Source of the DNA: DATBGE01 sp036558125
GTDB taxonomy: Bacteria > Gemmatimonadota > Gemmatimonadetes > Gemmatimonadales > GWC2-71-9
Assembly (NCBI GenBank): GCA_036558125.1
Contig: DATBGE010000143.1
Coordinates: forward strand, 9,422-73,421
Length of the DNA stretch: 64,000 nt
Direction: 5' to 3'
The notes under the pieces were generated by a model that saw only the letters and a list, made by a program, of their open reading frames with translations, did no database searches and had not been told where the DNA came from. Shown one piece after another: positions 32,006 to 40,003 of this stretch. Each line of letters begins with the position of its first letter. Position 1 is the first letter of the stretch. The translations under genes were made by a program, and so were the position numbers.

Positions 32006-32830
32006 ATGCCTGAACTACCCGAAGTCGAAACCATTGTCCAGGACATTCGCCCGGATCTGGTCGGCCGCACGATTCGGCGGGCCACTCTGTCTCACATCGA
32101 TGTGCTGCGAGGAGTAACCCGCCCCAAATTGCTCAAGGCGCTGAAGGGCGCGGCCATACGCAGTGTGACCCGCCGGGCCAAACACGCCGTCATCGCGTTC
32201 GAAGAGCGGCGCCTCGTGATCCAGCCGGGGATGACCGGCTCCCTGACCGTGCGCCGAGAGCCCCTTACCCGTGACGAGGCGAAATACGCAGTCCTCCGCG
32301 CACCGCTCGATTCCGGCCGTGAACTGGTCTACCAGGATGTCAGGCGGCTCGGCACCCTCTTGTTGCTGAACGAGCGGCAATGGGCTGCATACGACGCCTC
32401 GATTGGGCCCGAGCCGCTGGAGCCGGGTTTTACCCCCGAAGTATTTCGGACTTCGCTCAAACGCACCCGGCAGGCCATCAAGAAGGCGTTGATGGACCAG
32501 AAGCTCATCGCCGGTGTGGGGAACATCTACGCGAATGAGGCGCTCTTTGCGGCCGGCATCGATCCGTCCCGTTCGGCGGCTTCGCTCAGCAAGGAAGAGT
32601 TCGGCCGGCTCTTCGTAGAGATCCGGCGGATTCTGAGCGCCGCGATAGAGGCTGAGGGGACCACGTTTCGCGACTATCGCACCGGCACCGGCGAACCAGG
32701 CAATTTCCAACTCGAGTTGCTGGTCTACGGCCGCGAAGGTGAACCCTGCCGCCGCTGTGGGACGCGGTTGGTCGGGACGCATACGATCGACGCGCGGATT
32801 ACTGTTTTTTGTTATAGGTGCCAGGGCTGA
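32006..32830 (+). CDS. mutM: MutM/Fpg, formamidopyrimidine-DNA glycosylase
   Basis: Bifunctional base-excision enzyme that removes 8-oxoguanine and formamidopyrimidines and nicks the abasic site. 274 residues from the ATG at 32006. After Met removal the catalytic N-terminus is PELPEVETIV (Pro nucleophile, Glu3). The helix-two-turn-helix region contains LMDQKLIAGVGNIYANEALF, and the C-terminal zinc finger has the Cys pairs CRRC and CYRC (final residues CYRCQG). The 216-nt divergent spacer to the kinase contains tatagatt 10 nt before the start, a possible -10 or part of the leader. Element H follows directly after the stop. Confidence 0.95.
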   Translation: MPELPEVETIVQDIRPDLVGRTIRRATLSHIDVLRGVTRPKLLKALKGAAIRSVTRRAKHAVIAFEERRLVIQPGMTGSLTVRREPLTRDEAKYAVLRAPLDSGRELVYQDVRRLGTLLLLNERQWAAYDASIGPEPLEPGFTPEVFRTSLKRTRQAIKKALMDQKLIAGVGNIYANEALFAAGIDPSRSAASLSKEEFGRLFVEIRRILSAAIEAEGTTFRDYRTGTGEPGNFQLELLVYGREGEPCRRCGTRLVGTHTIDARITVFCYRCQG

Positions 32831-32940
32831 TAGGTGGTAAGGAGTAGGGTGTAGGGAGTAGGGCGCGTACGAACCTAGCTCGTCTCCCACACCCTACTCC
32901 TACACCCTACACCCTACTCCCTACTCCCTACCACCCACCA
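32831..32940. repeat. Palindromic short-tandem-repeat element H (word ggagtag / gtaggg)
   Basis: Left arm 32831-32863 (taggtggtaaggagtagggt and onward) and right arm 32892-32940 (ccctactcctacaccctaca and onward) are complementary, with unequal copy number of the heptamer ctactcc/ctacacc. The spacer holds a small acga...tcgt stem. It fills the whole gap between mutM and the GIY-YIG gene, both on the plus strand. The same word is used in element M at 58736-58846. Confidence 0.85.
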
Positions 32941-32942
32941 CC

Positions 32943-34034
32943 GTGCCCCGTTCACCGACCCTCGCCCTACCTACCACCGACCTCGTCCACCTCAAGGAAC
33001 GGGTGCGTCGCCTGGCGGAAGATCGGCCCGGGGTCTATCGCATGCTCGACCCACGGGGCCGGGTGATCTACGTGGGCAAAGCCAGACAGGTCCGGACCCG
33101 ACTGCTCTCCTATTTCCGTGCCGACCATCCCGACGAGAAGGCTGCGCGCATTCTTCACGCCGCCGCCGACATAGCCTGGGACTACGTGCCGAGCGAGTTC
33201 GCGGCCTATCTGGGCGAGTTGCGGCAGATCGTTCGGCACCGGCCGATGTTCAACCAGCGGATGAACCGGACCCGCAAGACCTTGTTCATCCGGGTCCAGG
33301 GAGGTCCGGCGCCCAAGGTGTCGGCGGGAGGTCCGCTGGACGAGAGTGTCCGCTGCTACGGGCCCTTCATCAGCGCCGAGCGAGTACGGGACGCGGTTCG
33401 AGGCATCAACGACCTGCTGGGTCTCCGTGATTGCGCGCCGAACATGCCGATGGTCTTCGCCGGGCAGACCGATCTGTTCGACGTGGAAAGACGGGCCGCC
33501 TGCATGCGTCACGATTTCGGCTTCTGCACCGGTCCGTGCGCCGGTTTTGTGACGGAAAGGGACTATCTCAGCCGAGTGGACACGGCCGTCGCCTTCCTCG
33601 AGGGGCGTACGATCCAGCCGCTCGACCGGGTGATTACCGAAATGCAGCAAGCGGCCGATGCCGGCGAGTTCGAGCGCGCTTCGCTCTGGCGGGAACGATT
33701 CGAGCGGCTGGAATGGCTCCTCGCCGCTATCGCACGAGCACGGACCGCGGTGGACGCGCTGAGTTTTGTTTATCGCGATCCCGGACTAAAGGGAGACGAT
33801 CGCGCCTACCTGATTCGCCAGGGCGTCGTGCTCGCGTCGTACCCATTTCCTTCGACGCCAATCGAGCAGGAAGCCTTCCGGGCCGTGGTGAAGGACATGC
33901 TGTCGGCCCCCGCCCCTTCCTCAGGTCCCCTCCCCTCTCGCCACCTGGATGAAATCCTGCTCGTGATGTCGTGGTTCCGTCGCCATCCCCAGGCATTCCG
34001 GCGGACCACACCACTCAATTCCTGGGTGGCCTGA
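32943..34034 (+). CDS. UvrC/Cho-like GIY-YIG nuclease lacking the UvrC C-terminal half
   Basis: 363 residues from a GTG at 32943. The GIY-YIG domain (about 29-105) has GVYRMLD...VIYVGKA, arginines in VRTRLLSYF, and the catalytic glutamate in YLGELRQIVRHRPMFNQ. Then come the UvrC-specific middle part GPFISAERVRDAVRGINDL, the Cys-rich CMRHDFGFCTGPCAG and a UVR-like helical pair (DAGEFERASLWRERFERLEW). Full UvrC continues with an RNase H-like nuclease and HhH motifs; these are missing, so only the 3' incision activity is expected, as in Cho. The position right after mutM fits DNA repair. Its TGA overlaps the next start (TGATG). The upstream gap is entirely repeat element H. Confidence 0.85.
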   Translation: MPRSPTLALPTTDLVHLKERVRRLAEDRPGVYRMLDPRGRVIYVGKARQVRTRLLSYFRADHPDEKAARILHAAADIAWDYVPSEFAAYLGELRQIVRHRPMFNQRMNRTRKTLFIRVQGGPAPKVSAGGPLDESVRCYGPFISAERVRDAVRGINDLLGLRDCAPNMPMVFAGQTDLFDVERRAACMRHDFGFCTGPCAGFVTERDYLSRVDTAVAFLEGRTIQPLDRVITEMQQAADAGEFERASLWRERFERLEWLLAAIARARTAVDALSFVYRDPGLKGDDRAYLIRQGVVLASYPFPSTPIEQEAFRAVVKDMLSAPAPSSGPLPSRHLDEILLVMSWFRRHPQAFRRTTPLNSWVA

Positions 34035-36214
34035 TGCGTGGTCGGCTGTTGGTCGTGGCTCTCGCCGGCATCCCCTTCATCCTCGGCGCCCAGGAAGCAC
34101 CGGAGCGGGCAGCTCTCCAGCGGCTCCAGGATTCGCTGGTCTCGGTTCATGATACGCTGGCTCTCCGTCGCCTCGATCGCTGGCTGGAAACAGGAGCGGG
34201 GGGAACTGCGCGAGGCGGCGGGCTCCTGCTCCGGCGTAGCCTCATCCGAATCCGAATGGGCCAGCTGGGCGATGGGTGGAATTTCGGTTCTGCGCAGCGA
34301 CTCGCCCGGCAAGCCACCCGAACGCAGCCCGATTGGCCCGCCGCCTGGTACCTGAGCGGTCTCGCCTCCCAGGAGCTGGGACGCTGGCGCGCCGAGACCG
34401 GATCCAATCTCGGAACCAGAGTGGGATTCAGCGCTCTTGAAGGTGCGGCCCAGCAATACCTCCGTGCGCTCCAGATTGACCCCGGCTACCTCCCCGCCCT
34501 ACGCGCCCTGAGCGAGGTCGCTTCAGTCCTTCAGGACACGACGCTCATTGGCTCGACCGTACTCCCGGCATTCCGCCACGCCGGAGCGACCGAATCCGGC
34601 GGCGACGCGAGTATTCTGCTGGCCCGAGGCCGGTACGAGCGACTGATGGGCGACGCCGATTCATCGCTCGCCGCACTCCGGGGCTACGCGGAAAAGGAGA
34701 GAAGAAGCGGCGTGGCACTGCACGAGCTGGCATGGAGCGCCGCCCTGGCAGGAGACAGCGATGCGGTGCGGAGCTATTACGAAGGCGCGGCGTTCGATGA
34801 CTCAGCCGCGGTTGCTGCGTACCGGTCGGATCTGGAACTGCTGGCCGACGACAGTACACTCCAGGCCTTCGACTCGACTCATGGCGAAGCGCGCACCGAG
34901 TTCCTCCAGCGCTTCTGGACCCTGCGTGACCGCCGCGATCTTCGCACCGAGGGCCAGCGCCTGATAGAGCACTTTCGTCGTCTCACCTACGCCGAGCGCC
35001 ATTTCGCGCTGCTAACCAACCGGCGGTGGAGCTCCATCGATGACATCTACCGGTCGCCGGATCTGCCCTTCGACGACCGCGGGATGGTCTATCTCCGTCA
35101 GGGGAAGCCCGATGAGGTGATCCACCCCGTGCTCGCCGGCATGGGGCCCAACGAGACGTGGGTCTATCGCCGTGGCGAAGGAGACCTGTTGCTCCACTTC
35201 AAGGGCGGTGGCGCGTACACAGTTGGCGGGGACATCCAGGACTATCGCCTGGTGAGGAGCATCTTCGAGTTGGGCGCAGGCTCAGATGCGCAGGTCGAAA
35301 TGCTGCTGGCCTCGCGCGCCGACCTGCTCGACGTTTACGCCAAGTTCCTCAACTGGGGTCAGTATGCCCGGGCCCGCGCCGTTGACCGGGAGCAGGATAT
35401 CGTGGAGGGCAGCATAGAGGTGGCGACAGTCACCGATGCCAACGCCCGGCATTATCGGCGGAGCATCGCCGCCGCGGCGGATGCCGTGGCTGTTGGAGAG
35501 ATCGACCGGTCGCCGCTGGTGCACCTCGTCCTCGCGGTTCCGTTGCAAGACGAACAGGTGGATCCGAACCAGGTCCATCTTCCGGTAAGGATCCGGGTGG
35601 GCTTCTACAATGCCGCCGGCGTTCCCGGTCCTGCCCTCGACCGCGACACGGTGCTCAGGGTGCGGAGAACCGAAGATGGGCTGCAGGCGCAGGGCCGCCT
35701 GGAGTTCGTCCTCCCGCCCGGAGCGTGGTTGTATCGAGTCAGCGTCGAGACCACCGACTCGACCGGGGGCATTCTGCCGGAGGACTCGGTGCGAGTCGAG
35801 GCGGTCACCGGATCACCGCTCTCGTTGAGCGGCATCGCCCTGGGGACCCGGTCGAAGGGCGTAGAATGGGTTGCGGCCCCGGGCGATACCGCGGTCTTCA
35901 ATCCCAGTGCGACGTTCGATCCGGCCGATCAGGTCGAGATGTATTTCGAGGCATACGGCTTGGAGACCACACGGCCGGTTCGGGCCGAGGTCCGCATCAC
36001 TCAAGGCAAGCGGGATGCATTACGACTGAGCTATGAACAGCCCGTTTCAGGCGCTCCACTCCGGGTCCGTCGCTCGCTCGAAATCGCGAACGTGAAGCCG
36101 GGCAAGTACCGGCTCGAGGTGCGAGTGGTGACTGAGGATGGAGAAGAGGCCTCGACTGCGAGGGAAATCGAAGTGAAGCGGCGAACCGGACGGAACCAAC
36201 GCAACTCTCAGTAG
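34034..36214 (+). CDS. GWxTD-domain secreted protein with TPR-like N-terminus
   Basis: 726 residues from the ATG at 34034 with a signal peptide (MRGRLLVVALAGIPFILGAQ). Residues 30-280 are helical repeats of TPR type (AAWYLSGLASQELGRWRAET, ALRALSEVASVLQD). Residues about 290-420 form a GWxTD domain: FLQRFWTLRDRRDLRTEGQR, then FDDRGMVYLRQGKPDEVIHP and ETWVYRRGEGDLLLHF. The C-terminal 300 residues are beta-rich. GWxTD domains are found mainly in Gemmatimonadota, Ignavibacteria and related bacteria, often with envelope or regulatory proteins; their function is not known. The start is coupled to the GIY-YIG gene (TGATG), and the 3' end overlaps the convergent CBM9-like gene by 7 nt. Confidence 0.85.
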   Translation: MRGRLLVVALAGIPFILGAQEAPERAALQRLQDSLVSVHDTLALRRLDRWLETGAGGTARGGGLLLRRSLIRIRMGQLGDGWNFGSAQRLARQATRTQPDWPAAWYLSGLASQELGRWRAETGSNLGTRVGFSALEGAAQQYLRALQIDPGYLPALRALSEVASVLQDTTLIGSTVLPAFRHAGATESGGDASILLARGRYERLMGDADSSLAALRGYAEKERRSGVALHELAWSAALAGDSDAVRSYYEGAAFDDSAAVAAYRSDLELLADDSTLQAFDSTHGEARTEFLQRFWTLRDRRDLRTEGQRLIEHFRRLTYAERHFALLTNRRWSSIDDIYRSPDLPFDDRGMVYLRQGKPDEVIHPVLAGMGPNETWVYRRGEGDLLLHFKGGGAYTVGGDIQDYRLVRSIFELGAGSDAQVEMLLASRADLLDVYAKFLNWGQYARARAVDREQDIVEGSIEVATVTDANARHYRRSIAAAADAVAVGEIDRSPLVHLVLAVPLQDEQVDPNQVHLPVRIRVGFYNAAGVPGPALDRDTVLRVRRTEDGLQAQGRLEFVLPPGAWLYRVSVETTDSTGGILPEDSVRVEAVTGSPLSLSGIALGTRSKGVEWVAAPGDTAVFNPSATFDPADQVEMYFEAYGLETTRPVRAEVRITQGKRDALRLSYEQPVSGAPLRVRRSLEIANVKPGKYRLEVRVVTEDGEEASTAREIEVKRRTGRNQRNSQ

Positions 36215-36849
36215 CCGCCCTCGAGTTGAACCGGCGCCCACCAGTCGGGACGCCGCTCCAGCATCGTCGGTTGAACAGCGGCAGTCGCCTGAGGCCAGAT
36301 GAACCAGCCCTGCGGCGAGTCGTCGAAGACCCGGAATGCCATTCGAGGCAAGCTTCCCGCCTTCGCCTCGTGGAAATACGCCGGATCCAACTTGAGTTCG
36401 AGCGACCAACCGCCTGGTCCATTCTCCGTCCGAACCTCCCAGCCGCCCCCTTCTCGATCCTTCCCCAGTCGCCAATCCGGATCGCCCCTCGGCGGCTGCC
36501 ACTTTCCTCCCTGGCCGCGGAAGACGACGCTGCTGTCGATCATGCGGCGGAAATACCACTGGAAGTCGTCGTGGTCCGGCGCTGGCGATGCATCGCCCCG
36601 GGTGTCGAGGCTGATGACAAGGTCATCTCCCCAGTAGTAGGTCGAATCTTCCACCTCCGCGGCCAGATAGACGCTTTCCTGCCACCGAACGAGCCAGAGT
36701 CGCACGATGCCGCCGGGACGCTGGATGAGTGACGAAGGGGTTCCCCACTCCTCGGCTGTCGCCCGCCCGTCGAAGACCGGGGCCCTGGCAGCGGTCCTTA
36801 CCCGGAGCGTGTCGGCGATGAAGCCAAGTGCCAGCAGCATCGGGATCAT
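36208..36849 (-). CDS. Secreted CBM9/DOMON-like beta-sandwich protein
   Basis: 213 residues with a weak N-terminal signal (MIPMLLALGFIADTLRV). The sequence APVFDGRATAEEWGTPSSLI, then VRLWLVRWQESVYLAAEVED and DDLVISLDTRGDAS, is characteristic of the CBM9-like domain often fused to secreted enzymes in this group of bacteria (variants of DGxxxExEW..., LY..v.v.D, D.iev.lD). Here it stands alone. A pattern FHEAKAGSLPRMAFRVFDDS follows. Carbohydrate binding is a family property and not shown by the sequence. It is convergent with the GWxTD gene and overlaps it by 7 nt; it lies 6 nt downstream of the phosphodiesterase gene. Confidence 0.75.
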   Translation of the reverse strand: MIPMLLALGFIADTLRVRTAARAPVFDGRATAEEWGTPSSLIQRPGGIVRLWLVRWQESVYLAAEVEDSTYYWGDDLVISLDTRGDASPAPDHDDFQWYFRRMIDSSVVFRGQGGKWQPPRGDPDWRLGKDREGGGWEVRTENGPGGWSLELKLDPAYFHEAKAGSLPRMAFRVFDDSPQGWFIWPQATAAVQPTMLERRPDWWAPVQLEGGY

Positions 36850-36855
36850 TGGAAA

Positions 36856-37347
36856 TCAGTCTTCGTCCAGGCCCAGCAGAGGCACGAGGCGGGCGCGCGG
36901 CGGGAGGCCGGCCTCGAGCTCCATGATGCCAACCGTCGGCGGGAGATTGAACCGGCGACGTCCGGCGCCACCAGGGTTCATCACAGTGACGACCACGTCG
37001 AGAGTGACCAGGAGCGGCTTGTGGGTGTGGCCGAAGACAATCACTTCGGCGTTGGGGTAGGCTTCGTAGAGCAGGTCCGGCGTGGGAGAGCCGAACTGAT
37101 CTCCGTGAGTAATTATGAAGTCGAGCCCCTCTATCCGAGTCTGGACGACCTCCGGCAGCCGGTTCCGAAGATCATAGCCATCGGTGTTGCCGTATACCGC
37201 GGTGACGGGCGCAATCGCCTCGAGCTCGTCGAGAAGCGCCGCCGGTCCGATGTCCCCGGCGTGAATGATGTGGTCAACTTCGCGAAAGACCTCGAAGACC
37301 TCGGGCCGCAGAAGCCCATGAGTATCCGAGATGATGCCCAAGCGCAT
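36856..37347 (-). CDS. YfcE/MJ0936-family metallophosphodiesterase
   Basis: 163 residues. All calcineurin-like metal motifs are present: GIISDTHG (7-14), IHAGDIG, VYGNTDGYD, ITHGDQFG and FGHTHKP. The short length and order match the YfcE/MJ0936 group, cytoplasmic phosphodiesterases active on model substrates, with physiological targets largely unknown. The start is the ATG at 37347 (MRLGIISDTHG); a longer frame upstream would be translated from repeat element I and is rejected. It sits upstream of the CBM9-like gene and downstream of ubiX on the minus strand. Confidence 0.9.
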   Translation of the reverse strand: MRLGIISDTHGLLRPEVFEVFREVDHIIHAGDIGPAALLDELEAIAPVTAVYGNTDGYDLRNRLPEVVQTRIEGLDFIITHGDQFGSPTPDLLYEAYPNAEVIVFGHTHKPLLVTLDVVVTVMNPGGAGRRRFNLPPTVGIMELEAGLPPRARLVPLLGLDED

Positions 37348-37351
37348 TGAT

Positions 37352-37433
37352 AATTGAAGAGTGAAAATTGAAAATTGGGCTAGCGGCCTGAAGAGGAGAA
37401 CAATTTGCAATTTTCAATCTGCAATTTTCAATC
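37352..37433. repeat. Palindromic short-tandem-repeat element I (word aattttcaatc)
   Basis: AT-rich left arm 37352-37377 (aattgaagagtgaaaattga and onward) and right arm 37401-37433 (caatttgcaattttcaatct and onward) are complementary around a GC-rich spacer (gctagcggcctgaagagg). The word is shared with the AT-rich block at 57241-57265. Its right arm overlaps the last codons and stop of ubiX. It stands out as AT-rich in a GC-rich region. Confidence 0.8.
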
Positions 37434-38015
37434 TCCTTCTCCCTTCCACCTCTTCCCAACGTCCACCTCTACCCCCAACTGGTCCAGGACTCGCTGAACG
37501 ACGAAATCCACCAGCTCGCCGATCTGGGTTGGACGGTGATAAAAGCCGGGGGCTGCGGGAATCACGACCGCGCCTGCCTCGGTCACCGAGACGAGGTTGC
37601 GGAGATGAATCAGGGAGAGCGGAGTCTCCCGGGGTACCAGGATCAGTTTGCGCCGTTCCTTGAGCACCACGTCGGCGGCGCGCTCGACCAGCGATCGGCT
37701 GGTACCGCCCGCAATCGCCGCGACGGTGCCCATCGAACAAGGGCAGATGACCATGCCCGCGGTCTTGACCGAGCCGGAAGCTGGTTTGGCACCGCGATCG
37801 TCATCGGAGTAGACGGTGACATTGGACCACTCTCCTCCCGTCGCGGCGCGGAGTCCCCCCTCATCGTTGATGCCGCACTCGGCGTTGAGCAGCCTCCACC
37901 CGTGACTGCTCACGATCAGCCAGACCGGAACTCGATTTCGGGCGAGAAGTTCGAGCAACCGCACCGCATAGGGCGCGCCTGATGCACCGGTGATCGCCAG
38001 AACGATCGGGAGCAA
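37428..38015 (-). CDS. ubiX: UbiX-like flavin prenyltransferase
   Basis: 195 residues. UbiX makes the prenylated FMN cofactor of UbiD-type decarboxylases. Landmarks: VLAITGASGAPYAVRLLELL (FMN-binding), VKTAGMVICPCSMGTVAAIA, RKLILVPRETPLSLIHLRNL and GAVVIPAAPGFYHRPTQIGE. The start is a TTG at 38015 (codon for the residue before LPIVLAITG), next to the stop of a small upstream ORF; no ATG or GTG precedes the flavin motif. The C-terminal residues KGEGD run into element I. With ubiA and ubiE nearby on the same strand this is a quinone-biosynthesis cluster. A UbiD-type decarboxylase is not in the window. Confidence 0.93.
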   Translation of the reverse strand: MLPIVLAITGASGAPYAVRLLELLARNRVPVWLIVSSHGWRLLNAECGINDEGGLRAATGGEWSNVTVYSDDDRGAKPASGSVKTAGMVICPCSMGTVAAIAGGTSRSLVERAADVVLKERRKLILVPRETPLSLIHLRNLVSVTEAGAVVIPAAPGFYHRPTQIGELVDFVVQRVLDQLGVEVDVGKRWKGEGD

Positions 38016-38017
38016 GA

Positions 38018-38197
38018 TCAGCGGCCCCGGCGGTTCGCGGTGGGGTTCCGCACCGGATGACTTGGGGGTGGTGGAGGAGGAAGCTGGTCGGCGGGAAGCT
38101 CCTTGCCTCCTTCTTTGCCTTTCTTCGCCGGGTTCGGAGTAGTCTTACGCCAGAACATCGACTCCTGTTCCCTCTTCTTCCCGCGTCCTCGACTCAT
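38018..38197 (-). CDS. Small basic/proline-rich ORF of 59 residues between ubiX and ubiA
   Basis: An ATG at 38197 preceded by gagagg at a good distance opens a 59-codon frame that ends 3 nt before the ubiX start. The product begins MSRGRGKKREQESMFWRKTT, continues with a Lys/Gly-rich segment, and has a PPPPPP run before a basic tail (NRRGR). It has no signal peptide or membrane segment. Frame use is GC-rich at third positions in many codons, as in its neighbours, and it fills what would otherwise be a 200-nt gap in a tight operon. I recognise no family. A non-coding spacer is the alternative. Confidence 0.45.
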   Translation of the reverse strand: MSRGRGKKREQESMFWRKTTPNPAKKGKEGGKELPADQLPPPPPPSHPVRNPTANRRGR

Positions 38198-38215
38198 CGT
38201 TTACCTCTCATGGTG

Positions 38216-39130
38216 TCATACCAGCCGGTCCACCAGCGCGAAGGCGAAGACAGTGAGACTCATGATGCCGTTCATGGTGAAGAAGGCGGCATCGAGCCGG
38301 GAGAGATCCCCGGGTCGTACCAGCCGGTGTTCGTAGGCAAGGATCAGAGCGGCGACCCCTACACCGATGTAGAACCAGACGCCAAATCCGGCGCCAAGCC
38401 CGAACAAGAGCAACGACGGAATAGTGATTCCGTGCAGGAGCTTTGCGACGAGAATGCTTCGCTTCTCGCCCAGTCGCACCACCGCGCTTCGCAGTCCCTC
38501 GCCTTTGTCGAAGGCCTGATCGGGCAAGGCGTAGAAGATGTCGAACCCGGCGACCCAGGTGGCGACCGCGAGACTGATCGCGACCAGAGTCCACCAGGGA
38601 CTGCTCCACGCTCCGGTGATCGCCAGGTATCCGCCGACCGGCGCAATCGCGAGACTCATCCCCAGCCACAGGTGTGGCCACCAGGTGAATCGCTTGCTCA
38701 GACTGTAGAGCATGATCCAGCCAAGTGCGAAGGGACTCAGGTAGAGGCAGAGTCGGTTGAGACCGGCGGCACACGCCAGGAACAGCGCCGCCGCAATGAC
38801 CACGGAGATCCAGGCCTGGGTCACACTCAGCGCCCCGCGAGGCAGCTCCCGGTTCCGGGTCCGCGGATTCCGCGCGTCGAACTCCCGGTCCACGATCCGA
38901 TTGAAAGCCATCGCCACCCAGCGGGCCGCGGAGAACGCGAGCACCACCAGACCCACCTGCCGCCAAGTCACGCCACGCTGGAACGATGCCTCGAGAACGC
39001 CGAGCAGGGCGAAGGGGAGGGCGAAGAGCGTATGGGGCAGTTTGACCAGGTTGGCATAGCGAACCAGGAGAGACTCGCCGCTGTACGTCTGGCCTTCCCG
39101 CGCACTCGGTAGTCGATGGTCGATGGTCAC
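38216..39130 (-). CDS. UbiA-family prenyltransferase (quinone biosynthesis; MqnP/UbiA type)
   Basis: 304 residues with eight or nine membrane segments. Both Asp-rich motifs for Mg2+-diphosphate binding are present: NRIVDREFDARNPRTRNR (N77, D81, D85) and DIFYALPDQAFDKGEGLRS. They mark an aromatic-substrate prenyltransferase of the UbiA/MqnP type rather than a heme O synthase. Neighbours ubiE and ubiX fit a menaquinone route; in bacteria lacking ubiquinone this trio is typical of the futalosine pathway (MqnP, with UbiX/UbiD-like MqnL/MqnM), which is an inference here. The annotated GTG start at 39130 lies inside repeat element J and its first residues (TIDHRLPSA) are repeat-encoded; the conserved part begins near LLVRYANLVKLPHTLFALPF. 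Confidence 0.88.
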   Translation of the reverse strand: MTIDHRLPSAREGQTYSGESLLVRYANLVKLPHTLFALPFALLGVLEASFQRGVTWRQVGLVVLAFSAARWVAMAFNRIVDREFDARNPRTRNRELPRGALSVTQAWISVVIAAALFLACAAGLNRLCLYLSPFALGWIMLYSLSKRFTWWPHLWLGMSLAIAPVGGYLAITGAWSSPWWTLVAISLAVATWVAGFDIFYALPDQAFDKGEGLRSAVVRLGEKRSILVAKLLHGITIPSLLLFGLGAGFGVWFYIGVGVAALILAYEHRLVRPGDLSRLDAAFFTMNGIMSLTVFAFALVDRLV

Positions 39131-39222
39131 CTGTCGACGGTCTCCTCGGCCCGGAAACAGGAGAGCAGCTCAAGACCGGCGATGAAAGACCATCGACCAC
39201 TGATCGTTGACCATCGACCGCT
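39111..39222. repeat. Palindromic short-tandem-repeat element J (word gatggtc)
   Basis: Left arm 39111-39142 (agtcgatggtcgatggtcac and onward; heptamer gatggtc) and right arm 39187-39222 (agaccatcgaccactgatcg and onward) are complementary around a 44-nt spacer. It lies between ubiE and ubiA (both minus strand), supplies the ubiA start codon region and ends at the ubiE stop. Confidence 0.8.
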
Positions 39223-39950
39223 CATTTCCGGGTACCTACGTGAATCGCGGCGATGCCGCCGAAGACGAGTCGGTAGCTCACATCGCGGAATCCCTGGCTC
39301 GCGATCCGGGTCGCCAGCTCATCCGGTCCGGGGAAGGCGAGGACCGAATCAGGCAGATAGGTGTACGCATCACGATGTCGCGAGATGAGCCGGCCGATCA
39401 GCGGCAGGACTCGCCGGAAATAAAAGAAGTACAGGGAACGCATCGGCTCTCGCGGCGGAGTCGTGAATTCCAGAATCACGAACCTTGCCCCCTTCTTGAG
39501 CACGCGGCCCGCCTCGGCCAGTCCCTGGTCCAGATCGGCCAGGTTGCGCACGCCGAATCCGACAGTCGCTCCGTCGAACACCCCATCGTTGAAGGGAAGG
39601 TCCAGTGCGTCGGCATTGAGAGGCAGCACCCGATCGGATTTCTCCCGACCCAGTTGCAGCATGGGCAGAACGAAGTCCGCCCCGATCACCCGGCCATCAA
39701 ATCCCCGTTGACCAGCCAGGGCCGCTGCCAGGTCCAGAGTCCCCGCGCACAAGTCGAGGAAGAGTCCCTTGGGTGCACGCCGCCAGTCCAGCCTCGCCAC
39801 GGCTTGCCGCCGCCAGTTGGTATCCACATTGAGACTGAGCAGGTGATTGAGGAAGTCGTAGCGGGGCGCGATGGCGGTAAACATCGCGCGGACGTACGAC
39901 CGCTTCTCAGCGCCGGGCTGGAGGGGTAACTTACTATCTGTGGCTAACAT
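39222..39950 (-). CDS. ubiE: UbiE/MenG-type demethylmenaquinone methyltransferase
   Basis: 242 residues from the ATG at 39950. SAM-dependent C-methyltransferase acting on demethylmenaquinone or a related quinone. Signatures: MFTAIAPRYDFLNHLLSLNV (family block 1), LDLCAGTLDLAAALAG (SAM-binding, motif I), GADFVLPML, ALDLPFNDGVFDGATVGFGV followed by RNL (family block 2), and FVILEFTTP. It is probably MenG-type because the rest of the cluster looks like menaquinone synthesis. It is the first gene of the minus-strand quinone run and is divergent from the ECF sigma factor gene with a 53-nt gap. Confidence 0.93.
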   Translation of the reverse strand: MLATDSKLPLQPGAEKRSYVRAMFTAIAPRYDFLNHLLSLNVDTNWRRQAVARLDWRRAPKGLFLDLCAGTLDLAAALAGQRGFDGRVIGADFVLPMLQLGREKSDRVLPLNADALDLPFNDGVFDGATVGFGVRNLADLDQGLAEAGRVLKKGARFVILEFTTPPREPMRSLYFFYFRRVLPLIGRLISRHRDAYTYLPDSVLAFPGPDELATRIASQGFRDVSYRLVFGGIAAIHVGTRK

Positions 39951-40003
39951 AGGCGCGCAATGTAGTCCCCGGCGAACCGGCTCCGCAAGCCGACGGCAAG
40001 CCA

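Noticed and set aside
38057..39112. 351-codon plus-strand open frame over ubiA
   Set aside because: Antisense to UbiA with both Asp motifs; shadow composition.
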